Below are positions 25,446 to 33,892 of a stretch of DNA of 64,000 bases, one piece after another. A model generated the notes under the pieces. It searched no databases, had not been told where the DNA came from, and saw only the letters and a list, made by a program, of their open reading frames with translations. Position 1 is the first letter of the stretch, and every line of letters starts with the position of its first letter. Source of the stretch: an uncultured Bacteroidales bacterium (GTDB lineage: Bacteria > Bacteroidota > Bacteroidia > Bacteroidales > P3); NCBI GenBank assembly GCA_900316055.1, contig ONBK01000014.1, positions 87,881-151,880 on the forward strand, written 5' to 3'. Made by a program: the position numbers and the translations under genes.

Positions 25446-25679
25446 TTATAATACCAATTCGCAAAGTTTGTCTTCCCGGATGATTTTCGGGGCGGCTTTG
25501 CCAGCCAGTACCAAGATCTTTTTCCCATTACGGTAGACATGCAACTGTCGCGAGCGTACCACAGCCGTCAGCTTTGGGTCGTCTTGCATCGCCAGCCAGA
25601 GGCGGTGGTACTCGCCGTCCTCCTCAAACAACTTCCTCCGCAGGTGCGAGCACATATTTGTTGTGTCAATCGTCATCAT
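25446..25679 (-). CDS. small unknown protein, possibly an N-terminal fragment
   Basis: 77 residues: LRRKLFEEDGEYHRLWLAMQ, VVRSRQLHVYRNGKKILVL, KAAPKIIREDKLCELVL. There is no signal peptide and no recognised domain. It ends abruptly and looks like the start of a longer protein, so it may be a truncated gene. A -7 element TATCTTTG at 25801-25808 on the - strand could drive it with a leader of about 115 bases. Confidence 0.5.
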   Translation of the reverse strand: MMTIDTTNMCSHLRRKLFEEDGEYHRLWLAMQDDPKLTAVVRSRQLHVYRNGKKILVLAGKAAPKIIREDKLCELVL

Positions 25680-25845
25680 ATAGTGTTTTATGCTGCAGAT
25701 ATACTACTGTCCAGAAACCGAAAATGTTACACACTTTACTTTGCTATTTTCCATATTTCTTGATAAAAAGAACGCAAAACAGCGTGAAAAATTGTGTCTG
25801 CAAAGATACGGATTAAGTGAGGGTGTGGAAACCGTCATTGTATTC

Positions 25846-25883
25846 AAAAGCAGAAGCGGACTCCCATCGGGAATCCGCTTCTG
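25846..25883 (-). terminator. terminator of the giant surface-protein gene
   Basis: 10-bp stem CAGAAGCGGA / TCCGCTTCTG with a 13-base loop; on the - strand it is followed by CTTTTGAATAC. It lies 17 bases past the stop codon at 25900. Confidence 0.65.
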
Positions 25884-25899
25884 TCATTTCTTTTGGGGG

Positions 25900-28800
25900 T
25901 TAGTGGCGGCGGATGTCGCTGGATTGCTTGATCAAGCGTAGGGTGTGTTGTTGGCCGTCGGTGGTGGTGAGGATGAGGAAGTAGGCCCCGCGGGGATAAG
26001 CGGTGAGGTCGAGGGTGTAGGTGTAATTACTTGAGTTCCCTTCCGGAATAAGGCGTACCTCTTTGCGGCGACCCATCATGTCGGTGAGATAGGCGGTGGT
26101 GAGGGTGCCGGGACTCTGGATTGTGACACGCGAGGTGGTTGGATTGGGGTAGACGGTGAGAGGTGAATGCAGAGAGGTGAAGGGTGTATCACCGATGCCA
26201 GTGGTGTCTCCCGGGGTGCTGAATTGGGTGTGTGTCCAGGTGGAGTAGCCGAGGGTGTCGGCACTGCAGTCTTGTCGCAGCGAGATATAGTAGGTAGTGG
26301 ATGGCTGCAGCGAGGTGAAGGTGTAACTGTTGTCGCTGGTGGATACCAAGCCAATGCCCGAGGGATCGGGAGAGATGGTTAACTGGTAGGTGCTGCCCAT
26401 TCCTTGCCACGAGAGAGTGATGCTCTCGCGGTCGCCCGAGAGGGAGTCAATGACGGGAGCGTTGCAGACGGGCATGTCGCAGGTGTTGGTGAAGAGGCGG
26501 AGGTCGCCGGTGATGAAGCTGCCGTAGGCGCTGTAATAAGGCTGGTTGTAAGTGCGCGCACTGTCGATGTCGATGGGGAAGTAGCCGACGACCTGATAGG
26601 AACGGGAGATGCCGTTGACAAAATCGGAATACTTGTAGTGGCCTGAGTGGTCGATGCACATGCCGTCGCCGCCATCCTCACATAGCACGGCGATTAAGAG
26701 GCTGCTGTGTCCGTCCCACAGGAAGGGACGGTCAAAGTGGAGGGGCTGCCACTGGGTGGTGGCGGTGTGGCAGAAGTTGGCCGAGTCGATGACCTTGACG
26801 AAATGGTGGTCGGCATCGCGCAGGAGGAAGCCGTCGTTGAGGGAGGTGTCAGAGACATTGGCCAGCCATACGGTGACGTTGTTCATGTGGTCGCCCTCGA
26901 TATAACTGGAGGGTCGGAAGGCGAGGGCGGTGATGCCCTGCTCGAGGCCGGCGAGGAAGGCGGGCTCGACAAGGGTCTGCGCGTAGCTGTAGTAGCCGTT
27001 GTAGCCGACGGGGCATGTGGGTATGTCGTTGTAAGCCATCGTGGAGTCGAAATTGTCGCGGAAGAGGGCGTCGCTGCAGGGCTCGGTGGCGAAGATGCCG
27101 CGCACCCAGGCGCTTGTGTCGCCTTCGCTGCAGAGACTGCGGACATAAATCTCGCGTCGGTCGAGGCTGGTAAGGCCCGTGATGACAAAACTGTTGTCGG
27201 TGGTGGTGGCGAGGGTGCCGGTGCCGGGGATGAAGCCCACGGGACCGTATTCCACCTCGTAGAGCGAGGATCCATTGCAGTCCCAGGAGAGGGCAAGGGT
27301 ACTGTCGGTGGCCGCCACGGCGGTGTCGAGCTGCAGGTGGTGGATGATGCAGGTGTCGGGGACGCAGCTGATCTGGAACTCGAAACCTTCGCGGTTCTCC
27401 ATGAAACGGGCTTCGAAGTCGAGGGTCAGGGAGCCTGTCTCAGAAATCACGGGGCCGAAGTTGAGGGCAAACTGGCCGATGTTGTAAGGTTTTGACCAGA
27501 GAACGGGGCCCGTGGTGCCGACACCGTCATAGATGGTAAAGGTCGCTGAGGTGCCGATATCGCACATACCACTGATGGAGACCAGATGGCCGGGCATGTC
27601 GGGGTGGATGACCAGTTTGGAACGCTGGGTGCTGAAAATGGCATCGGGGCCGCCGTTGTCGTAAAGCGCCACTCCGCATGCGGTGAGGGTGTCGTTCTTG
27701 TTGGCGCGCATGTTCCATACGCCGGGGACGACCTGCAGAGGACCTTCCCAGTCGGAGGTGTCGTTCTTGAGAGGACAGATGGCGCGGACCCAGATATAAT
27801 GGGTCGTTCCGGTGACGAGGCCGTCGAAGGTCTGGCTGGCGGTGGTGAGGTGCGCGGTGTCGACGTCGGTGGGCTTGGTGGCGACGGTGTCGATAAAGGT
27901 CTGCCAGACGGCGGTGGTGTCGTAGCTGTCCCAGCGGATGGTGGCCGAGGAGGCGGTGAGGCCTGTGAGGGTCACGCCCGTCACGCTCGGACAGGGAGAA
28001 ATCAAATCAAGGTTGATGTCATCTATCAAAGCATACCATCCATGATTCAGACCTGCCATGCCACGGCAGCTTCTGATGGTGACAAACCTGCCCGTTCCGC
28101 GGTAGTCGCTGAGCGGCACGTCATAGCGGTACCAGTTGTCGCCGACGATGTTCACGGTGTCGAGGGGCTGGAAGGTGCTCGTGTCCCCGGGGTCGGTCAT
28201 CACGCCCACCACCAGGCGGGCAACATCATAGAGATTATAGATATCCTCAATGTTTTTGGCCCAGAAGGAGAGTTGAAGGTTGTTCAGAGGCAGCACGGAT
28301 GTGTTGATGGCGGGGAGGACGGCATACTGGTCGACCACAGTCTCATAAGGGCTCCACTCCCAGCGCAGCGCCTGCGAGCCCGAGTGGCTCCCGCCGGAGA
28401 CATCCACCACGATAGTATTCGCTGCCACCCGTCCCCGCCAGCAGGGCAACTCGCTGGGATAAGGATGTCCTGTATAGGAATCGAAATCCTCGGTGTAGGG
28501 CAGCGTGTCCAGCAGGCTGCAGAAGGTGCGGAAGGAGTGCACGGGCGACCAGTTGGTGTAGGCGCCGCTGCAGAGGGAGCGGACATAGACGTCGTAGGTG
28601 GTATAGGGCAGGAGGTCGTCGAGCAACAGGCTGTCGGCGTGGATATTGTAGACGATATAGGAGGTGTCGATGGTGAAGCCCGAGGGGCCGTAGGCTACCT
28701 CGAAGTTGGCAGCCATGGTGTCCACCCAGTGCACCAGGGCGGAGGTGTCGGTGATTTGGTCGGAGGTGACGGTCATGATGGTCTGGCAGGGGGAGATGCG

Positions 28801-30096
28801 GTTCACCTCGATGTCATCTATATACATATAAGTCATCACGGGGTTCGCCGTCCGGATGGCGAGGCGGCCCTGCAGGCCGGTGTAGCGGTCGAAGCGCACC
28901 ACTGCGGGGTTCCAGCCGGTGGCGACCACGGTGTCGACAGGGGTGAAGGTGGAGAAGTCGAGAGGGTCGATAACCACGCCGACATAGAGGTCGAGCGAGG
29001 GGTTGACGGTGCCGTTCTTGGACCAGAAGGAGAGCTCGAGGCTGTCGACAGGCACGTCGAAGGGTGGCAGCACCAGGCTGCCGCCTTGGGTCTTCACGCT
29101 GTGGGAAGCGCTGTGGCTATAGTTCGAGACGATGGAGGGTCTGCCACCGGCGCTGCCCGGGGCGGCGTACCAGCAGTCGGGCAGATACCACGACGAGTCG
29201 AAATTCTCGGTGAGGGGCACTGTCGTGGGGTTGCAGGAGGTGAGGATGTGACGATAGGCGTAGATGGTGGTGTCAGAGCAGAAATTGGTGAAACGGAAGG
29301 TGTAGTGGATGTTGGGGGTAAGGCCTGTCATGGTGTAGGAGGTGTCGCCACCCATGAGGTCGCCCTCGTGCCATGCCGCGTCGCCGTCGGTGATGCACTC
29401 CACGAGCCATCCGCCACTTGTCGTGCCCCAGCTGCCGCTGGCCACGGTTACCGATGAGTCACTGACATGCACAACCTCCATCACGGGAGCGGGACAGGAG
29501 GCCGGAGGGGCGGGGACCGCCTGGGTGTGGAAGCGCATGATGTTGCGGTAAGTGGTACTTTGGCTCGGGATGGTCGGGGACAAGTATTCCAGATTGATGC
29601 CGACATAGCGAGAGATAGTCTGAGTCTGCTCGCAATAATAATCGCCACCGGTGCCATAGGGGGAATCGATGGCTACCACGAGATTGCCGAAACCATTATA
29701 ATAGAAAGGATTGTCGAAATTGATATGGACCCACCCTTCAGTAGTGCCCATGAAGGCCACAGCCACCTGCTGGAACTGGGCACCGAAGGGGACGAAGCTG
29801 TCCAGTCTGGAATAATAGGTATTGGCCAGATAAATGGTACACTGGCGTCCCACATAGCTTGCATTGCCACAGAGGAAATCGATGCCCGTGATGAGGGTCG
29901 CGCCGTCTAGCTCGCTGGCCAGCACCATCTGTTGGGTATAGCTGGCGGAGAGATACTGATAGGGCATGCCGCCTCCCAGAGACATGTTCGTGGTGTCGCC
30001 CACCAGGATGGTGTCGGTGACGGGTGTTTGTGCTACCGTGAGATGGGGCAACAGCAGTGCTGCCGCAACCAAAAGGGATGAAATGATTTTTTTCAT
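25900..30096 (-). CDS. giant fibronectin-type-III/MAM-like surface protein with T9SS type A sorting domain
   Basis: 1398 residues from the ATG at 30094-30096, which opens a clear signal peptide (MKKIISSLLVAAALLLPHLT...). The body alternates Ig/fibronectin-III-like modules (TYDVYVRSLCSGAYTNW, REIYVRSLCSEGDTSAWVRG) with MAM/jelly-roll-like modules (LPYTEDFDSY, LQLSFWAKN). The last 80 residues are a Por-type sorting domain (LTVYPNPTTSRVTIQ), so it should cross the outer membrane by T9SS and be anchored or released. It is likely an adhesin or surface-layer protein. An ECF-type promoter copy at 30187-30230 suggests control by the sigma factor at 11.1 kb. Confidence 0.85.
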   Translation of the reverse strand: MKKIISSLLVAAALLLPHLTVAQTPVTDTILVGDTTNMSLGGGMPYQYLSASYTQQMVLASELDGATLITGIDFLCGNASYVGRQCTIYLANTYYSRLDSFVPFGAQFQQVAVAFMGTTEGWVHINFDNPFYYNGFGNLVVAIDSPYGTGGDYYCEQTQTISRYVGINLEYLSPTIPSQSTTYRNIMRFHTQAVPAPPASCPAPVMEVVHVSDSSVTVASGSWGTTSGGWLVECITDGDAAWHEGDLMGGDTSYTMTGLTPNIHYTFRFTNFCSDTTIYAYRHILTSCNPTTVPLTENFDSSWYLPDCWYAAPGSAGGRPSIVSNYSHSASHSVKTQGGSLVLPPFDVPVDSLELSFWSKNGTVNPSLDLYVGVVIDPLDFSTFTPVDTVVATGWNPAVVRFDRYTGLQGRLAIRTANPVMTYMYIDDIEVNRISPCQTIMTVTSDQITDTSALVHWVDTMAANFEVAYGPSGFTIDTSYIVYNIHADSLLLDDLLPYTTYDVYVRSLCSGAYTNWSPVHSFRTFCSLLDTLPYTEDFDSYTGHPYPSELPCWRGRVAANTIVVDVSGGSHSGSQALRWEWSPYETVVDQYAVLPAINTSVLPLNNLQLSFWAKNIEDIYNLYDVARLVVGVMTDPGDTSTFQPLDTVNIVGDNWYRYDVPLSDYRGTGRFVTIRSCRGMAGLNHGWYALIDDINLDLISPCPSVTGVTLTGLTASSATIRWDSYDTTAVWQTFIDTVATKPTDVDTAHLTTASQTFDGLVTGTTHYIWVRAICPLKNDTSDWEGPLQVVPGVWNMRANKNDTLTACGVALYDNGGPDAIFSTQRSKLVIHPDMPGHLVSISGMCDIGTSATFTIYDGVGTTGPVLWSKPYNIGQFALNFGPVISETGSLTLDFEARFMENREGFEFQISCVPDTCIIHHLQLDTAVAATDSTLALSWDCNGSSLYEVEYGPVGFIPGTGTLATTTDNSFVITGLTSLDRREIYVRSLCSEGDTSAWVRGIFATEPCSDALFRDNFDSTMAYNDIPTCPVGYNGYYSYAQTLVEPAFLAGLEQGITALAFRPSSYIEGDHMNNVTVWLANVSDTSLNDGFLLRDADHHFVKVIDSANFCHTATTQWQPLHFDRPFLWDGHSSLLIAVLCEDGGDGMCIDHSGHYKYSDFVNGISRSYQVVGYFPIDIDSARTYNQPYYSAYGSFITGDLRLFTNTCDMPVCNAPVIDSLSGDRESITLSWQGMGSTYQLTISPDPSGIGLVSTSDNSYTFTSLQPSTTYYISLRQDCSADTLGYSTWTHTQFSTPGDTTGIGDTPFTSLHSPLTVYPNPTTSRVTIQSPGTLTTAYLTDMMGRRKEVRLIPEGNSSNYTYTLDLTAYPRGAYFLILTTTDGQQHTLRLIKQSSDIRRH

Positions 30097-30186
30097 GGTA
30101 TAAAAGTGTTTAATGTTTGCCTTAATAAACAGAGAAAAGATGAAAATGCTGCCAAAAGGGGAAACACTTTTTCTTTCCCGCCTATT

Positions 30187-30230
30187 ATAAAGACGGGAAA
30201 GTGCCATTTTCGGGTCACACTTTTAACATT
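30187..30230 (-). promoter_or_regulatory. putative ECF-sigma promoter of the giant surface protein
   Basis: GTTAAAAGTGTGACCC, 16 bases, CGTCTTTATA on the - strand, nearly identical to 11082-11126. The leader to the ATG is about 90 bases. Confidence 0.7.
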
Positions 30231-30242
30231 TTTTTGTGGGAA

Positions 30243-30276
30243 TAAAAAAAGAACAGGCTTAAAATGAGCCTGTTCT
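30243..30276 (-). terminator. Rho-independent terminator of the tmRNA gene
   Basis: AGAACAGGCT / AGCCTGTTCT perfect 10-bp stem with a 7-base loop, followed on the - strand by TTTTTTTA. Confidence 0.92.
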
Positions 30277-30289
30277 TGTCTGTTTTTCT

Positions 30290-30683
30290 AGTGGAGCTGG
30301 GCGGAGTCGAACCGCCGTCCAAACAGTTAACAGATGTGCTTTCTACATGCTTATCCGGTGGTTGGTTGTCGGGGTGGCTCCGGACATCGGCACCCAAGGC
30401 TACCCGTAGTCTCTAAAGATTCGCGCGCAGGTAGAGACGTCGTGCGAGCTATCCCGTCTTTCTTAGCACCTCCTGGTCAGCCGCCGACGGTCAGGGCCGC
30501 TGGGAGATGTCCCGTTCCCGCGCCTTGCGCGGGAATTAAGCCGAACTTACTGTTCTTCGGTTAGGCAGCGAGAGCGTAGTTGTTTTCGCCAATTATTGTT
30601 TTGCGTCTGTGGTTAAGGCTTCTGGCGCGTCAGCCTGCATGCTTACAAACCCATTATCCCTGCTGTCAAAACCAAGCAGCCCC
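30290..30683 (-). ncRNA. ssrA: transfer-messenger RNA
   Basis: The 5' end GGGGCTGCTTGGTTTTGACA and 3' end with GGTTCGACTCC and CAGCTCC form the tRNA-like half; GGGGCUG pairs with CAGCUCC. The tag frame at 30561-30590 reads GENNYALAA then TAA, the Bacteroidota-type degradation tag. The encoded 3' end is ACTA, so the CCA tail is not fully encoded. It frees stalled ribosomes. Ends are given to within a few bases. Confidence 0.96.
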
Positions 30684-30780
30684 TTTTAGTTAAAGGTTGC
30701 GGGTTGTTGAAAACTTAACCCGCGCCTTTGGGTGTAAGGATAAAAAAAGTTCTCTATGTAAGAGAACTTTTTTTTTTGTT

Positions 30781-30858
30781 TGGCGGTCCGGACGAGACTC
30801 GAACTCGCGACCCCATGCGTGACAGGCATGTATTCTAACCAAACTGAACTACCGGACC
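30781..30858 (-). tRNA. tRNA-Asp (GTC)
   Basis: Acceptor GGTCCGG / CCGGACC, anticodon stem CATGC / GCATG with loop CTGTCAC (anticodon GTC), T loop TTCGAGT, and an encoded CCA at 30781-30783. Confidence 0.96.
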
Positions 30859-30900
30859 AAACCGTCTTTTCAGACTTACTTTCTCTCTCGAAAGCGGGTG

Positions 30901-30931
30901 CAAAAGTACGAACATTTTTGATACTGGCAAA
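30901..30931 (-). promoter_or_regulatory. promoter of tRNA-Asp
   Basis: TTTG-N19-TACTTTTG followed by CACCCGCTTTCGAG, the same core and start-site sequence as at tRNA-His and, in its first part, at the rRNA promoter. Confidence 0.9.
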
Positions 30932-30941
30932 ACTTTTTTTA

Positions 30942-30962
30942 ATTGAAAATTGAAAATTGAAA
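30942..30962. repeat. heptamer tandem repeat upstream of the tRNA-Asp promoter
   Basis: Three perfect ATTGAAA units directly before the promoter on its upstream side. Confidence 0.85.
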
Positions 30963-31176
30963 ACTTATAACTGATTTTCAGTAGATTGCAAAATATAAAA
31001 TTTTTATATGACAGCAGATTTTTCGAATGAAACGAAGTTAAGTGGGCGTCTTTTTTCCATTTTTTGGCTCGTTAGTCGAACCGTGGTCGGTGACATAGGG
31101 AGCCGAACTTCGCAAGTATAATTTATAGTAGCTGTGAGAATGAAGAAAGAGAGACCGTTTGTCGATCTCTCTTCAG

Positions 31177-31251
31177 GGTGGGAGGTGGGGCTCGAACCCA
31201 CGACCTCCAGATCCACAATCTGGCGCTCTAACCAGCTGAACTACGCCCACC
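31177..31251 (-). tRNA. tRNA-His (GTG)
   Basis: Anticodon stem CCAGA / TCTGG with loop TTGTGGA (anticodon GTG), T arm GTGGG TTCGAGC CCCAC, and an extra 5' G (G-1) as in all tRNA-His. One acceptor pair (position 6, C against T) is a mismatch. CCA is not encoded. Confidence 0.94.
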
Positions 31252-31273
31252 ATCTATCGCTCGAAAGCGGGTG

Positions 31274-31304
31274 CAAAAGTACGAAGATTTTCCGAACTGG
31301 CAAA
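31274..31304 (-). promoter_or_regulatory. promoter of tRNA-His
   Basis: TTTG-N19-TACTTTTG followed by CACCCGCTTTCGAG, matching the tRNA-Asp promoter over most of about 50 bases. Confidence 0.9.
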
Positions 31305-31371
31305 AATTTTTTGAATTTATAATTAATAATTAATTATTGTTTATTGATTTATAGTGTATTATGTTTTGAAA

Positions 31372-31411
31372 TAAAAAGAGCCTTGCGGCAGCTGAATGCT
31401 GCCGCAAGGCT
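31372..31411 (-). terminator. terminator of iorA-iorB
   Basis: Perfect 14-bp stem AGCCTTGCGGCAGC / GCTGCCGCAAGGCT with a 5-base loop; the - strand continues CTTTTTATTTC. It lies 27 bases past the iorB stop. Confidence 0.92.
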
Positions 31412-31437
31412 ATCATTTTATGCCGAATTTGACTTTT

Positions 31438-32001
31438 TTACTTGGCGTCGCGGCCGGCGCGGATGGCTTTGATGTTGGTCTCCACCACGGCGTCGCCCTT
31501 GCGGCCGAAGATGGCCTTGATGGCCTTCTCCAGTTCTTCAAACGGAAGCTCGAGGTAGGGGGCAGCAGCACCAAGCAGCACCATGTTGCCACGGGCGTTG
31601 AGCTCCTTGGCGATGGCGTTGGCATTGAAGCTGACGCACTTCTTCAGCTTGGCCAGCTCGGCATTGACCTTCTCCATGTCAGGATAGTTCTTGATATTGA
31701 TGAAGGGATCGCTGTTGGTGATGACCACGCCGTCGGGAGCCAAGAAGGGCAGGTAGCGCAGGGCTTCCATGGGTTCCGAACTGAGGATGATGTCGGCTTT
31801 GCCTTCGGGGATGACGTCGGCGAAGATGGGTTCCGAGCTGATGCGAAGGTGGCTGAATACAGAGCCACCGCGTTGGCTCATACCGTGAATCTCGCTCTGC
31901 TTGACGTTCATGCCCAGGTTCAAGGCGGCGTCGCTGATGATTTTGGCCACGGAGACGATGCCGTCGCCGCCTACGCCGCAAAGTATGATGTCTTTTTTCA
32001 T
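31438..32001 (-). CDS. iorB: indolepyruvate:ferredoxin oxidoreductase beta subunit
   Basis: 187 residues of the 2-oxoacid:acceptor oxidoreductase gamma-type domain: ILCGVGGDGIVSVAKIISDA and SEIHGMSQRGGSVFSHLRIS. With IorA it oxidises indolepyruvate and other aryl pyruvates from aromatic amino acids to acyl-CoA and reduces ferredoxin. It follows iorA by 140 bases that carry an inverted repeat. Confidence 0.95.
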   Translation of the reverse strand: MKKDIILCGVGGDGIVSVAKIISDAALNLGMNVKQSEIHGMSQRGGSVFSHLRISSEPIFADVIPEGKADIILSSEPMEALRYLPFLAPDGVVITNSDPFINIKNYPDMEKVNAELAKLKKCVSFNANAIAKELNARGNMVLLGAAAPYLELPFEELEKAIKAIFGRKGDAVVETNIKAIRAGRDAK

Positions 32002-32017
32002 TGTTTCTTTATTTTGG

Positions 32018-32130
32018 GTAGTTAAGTAGGTAAGTAGTTATCGCTTCGCTCGCCCTTCGGGCAGTAGTTAAGACAAATGTGTATGCTGGAACTATTGCCT
32101 TAACTACTTAACTACTGTCTACTTAACTAC
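32018..32130. repeat. inverted and tandem GTAGTTAAGTAG-type repeats between iorA and iorB
   Basis: GTAGTTAAGTAG at 32018-32029 is the exact complement of CTACTTAACTAC at 32119-32130, with further TAACTACTTAACTAC copies and a small hairpin GCCCTTCGGGC between. The region could fold into a hairpin in the iorA-iorB mRNA and alter the ratio of the two products. Confidence 0.75.
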
Positions 32131-32141
32131 TTGGTTAATCT

Positions 32142-33728
32142 TTATTTATTCGCTGCAATTCTCTTTTTATTCTCCACGATGCAGACGCGCTGCGGGATGA
32201 TGACGCTGACGCCGTTGTAGGCAATCTCTTCTTCGAGAATCTTCATGAACTCGTCGTGGTTCTTGGGCAGCGGCACGATGGTGCGGATGTGGTCGGGGTC
32301 GACGCCGAGGCCCTTGCAGATGTTGAAGAGCTTCTGGTTGGCGCTCGAGGGCTGGCCACCGGTCATAGCCGTGATGTCGTTGTCGAGAATCATGATGATG
32401 ACGTTGGCTTTCTCGTTGACGCAGTCGAGCAGACCGGTCATGCCGCTGTGGCCGAAGGTACCGTCGCCGATGACGCCGATGGCGGGGAAGATGCCCATCT
32501 CGGCGGCACCCTTGGCCATGGTGACGCTGGCACCCATACAGACGGTGGTGTCGATGGCACCCATGTTGAATCCGAGAGTGTAGCATCCGATGTCACCGAA
32601 GACGCGGCCGTTGGGGTATTTCTTCATCACGTCGACAACAGCCTGGTAGCTGTCGATGTGGGGGCAGCCGACGCAGAGGGCGGGAGGACGGTTGGTGACC
32701 ACCTCGGGCACTGCGGGACCCTTGGGCATGGGGTTGCCTAGGGCGATGGCGACCTTCTCGGCGTTGAGCTCACCGTCGCGGCGGATAGTCTCATCCAAGC
32801 GGCCGTGCACGGGTTTGCCTTTGCCGAGGAAGCCTTTGATATGCTCCTCGACGAAAGGCTGACCATCCTCGAGCACGAGAATCTCGTCAACCTCGTCATA
32901 GAGTTTGTTGAGCATGTTGTAGGGCAGCGGATACTGGGTAATCTTCACCACGGGATAAGGGCATTTGCCATTAGGAAAGTTCTCCTGCAGGTAGTTGAAG
33001 GCGATGCCGGTAGTGATGATACCGCGTTTCTTGTCGGTGCCAGGGATATACTGGTTGAAGCCGCTCTCCTCGCTGCTCTTGGTGAAAGCAGGCTGTTTGT
33101 CGATGAGGTCGCGGTAGAGGCGCTTGGCGTTGACGGGCAGCAGCACATAGCTCTTGGGGTCGCTGGGGCTGCTGAGGGGGTTCTGAGCGCGGACGGGCTT
33201 GCGCTCGACGCCGGCGCGGCTGTGGGCCAAGCGGGTGGGGATGCGCATCAGGATGGGGGTGCCCATCTGCTCACTGAGTTCATAGCCGAAGAAGACCATG
33301 TCGTAGGCCTCCTGCTGGTTGCTGGGCTCGAGCATGGGAATCATGGCCCAGTGGCCATAGTAACGGCTGTCCTGCTCGTCCTGCGAGGAGAACATGCTGG
33401 GGTCGTCGGCCACCACGATAATGACGCCCTTGGTGCCGATGATGGAGGCGTTCATGAAGGGGTCGCCACAGACATTGAGACCCACGTGCTTCATGCAGGT
33501 CATAGCGCGCTTGCCGCTGTAGGCTACACCGATGGAGGCCTCGAGGGCGGTCTTCTCGTTGGCACACCAGTTGGCCACCACACCCTGTTCCTTGGCCTGT
33601 TTACTCTTCATCACGTATTCGGTAATCTGGGTCGACGGGGTGCCCGGGTAGCTGTTGATGGCGCTACCGCCGGCATCGATAAATGCCTGTGCAATAGCCT
33701 CGTCGCCTAAAAGAAGGAGTTTTGACAT
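32142..33728 (-). CDS. iorA: indolepyruvate:ferredoxin oxidoreductase alpha subunit
   Basis: 528 residues: an N-terminal pyrimidine-binding part (GDEAIAQAFIDAGGSAINSY) and a C-terminal thiamine-diphosphate part (GDGTFGHSGMTGL with metal-binding LDNDITAMTGGQPS). It is shorter than archaeal IorA and ends after ERVC-like IIPQRVCIVENKKR without a 2[4Fe-4S] domain, so electrons must leave through another carrier, possibly the ferredoxin at 7.9 kb. A strong promoter lies upstream. Confidence 0.95.
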   Translation of the reverse strand: MSKLLLLGDEAIAQAFIDAGGSAINSYPGTPSTQITEYVMKSKQAKEQGVVANWCANEKTALEASIGVAYSGKRAMTCMKHVGLNVCGDPFMNASIIGTKGVIIVVADDPSMFSSQDEQDSRYYGHWAMIPMLEPSNQQEAYDMVFFGYELSEQMGTPILMRIPTRLAHSRAGVERKPVRAQNPLSSPSDPKSYVLLPVNAKRLYRDLIDKQPAFTKSSEESGFNQYIPGTDKKRGIITTGIAFNYLQENFPNGKCPYPVVKITQYPLPYNMLNKLYDEVDEILVLEDGQPFVEEHIKGFLGKGKPVHGRLDETIRRDGELNAEKVAIALGNPMPKGPAVPEVVTNRPPALCVGCPHIDSYQAVVDVMKKYPNGRVFGDIGCYTLGFNMGAIDTTVCMGASVTMAKGAAEMGIFPAIGVIGDGTFGHSGMTGLLDCVNEKANVIIMILDNDITAMTGGQPSSANQKLFNICKGLGVDPDHIRTIVPLPKNHDEFMKILEEEIAYNGVSVIIPQRVCIVENKKRIAANK

Positions 33729-33770
33729 AACGGTTATTTTTTGTTAATAGATTATTGCTTTTTGAAAGTG

Positions 33771-33801
33771 CAAAGATAGGAAAAAAAAATAACATACCAA
33801 A
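33771..33801 (-). promoter_or_regulatory. promoter of iorA-iorB
   Basis: TTTG-N19-TATCTTTG on the - strand, about 40 bases before the iorA ATG. Confidence 0.88.
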
Positions 33802-33860
33802 AGTTTTTTTTATTTTATATGTTTTTCGTATTTTATTGTTTCCATGTAAAAAAAAAGTTG

Positions 33861-33868
33861 TATCTTTG
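33861..33868 (+). promoter_or_regulatory. -7 element of the GT2 mannosyltransferase gene
   Basis: TATCTTTG followed by CAG, 25 bases before the ATG at 33893; only an ATTG is seen near the -33 position. Confidence 0.65.
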
Positions 33869-33892
33869 CAGTTCAATTAAAACTGATTAGAT

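Noticed and set aside
27586-29457. Open + strand frame of more than 600 codons inside the giant surface-protein gene
   Set aside because: Shadow of the codon pattern of the real - strand gene; His/Val/Gly-rich, no domain, no promoter.
25900-30207. Start of the giant surface protein 37 codons further upstream
   Set aside because: That start lies inside the conserved promoter block, and the signal peptide begins at the ATG at 30096.
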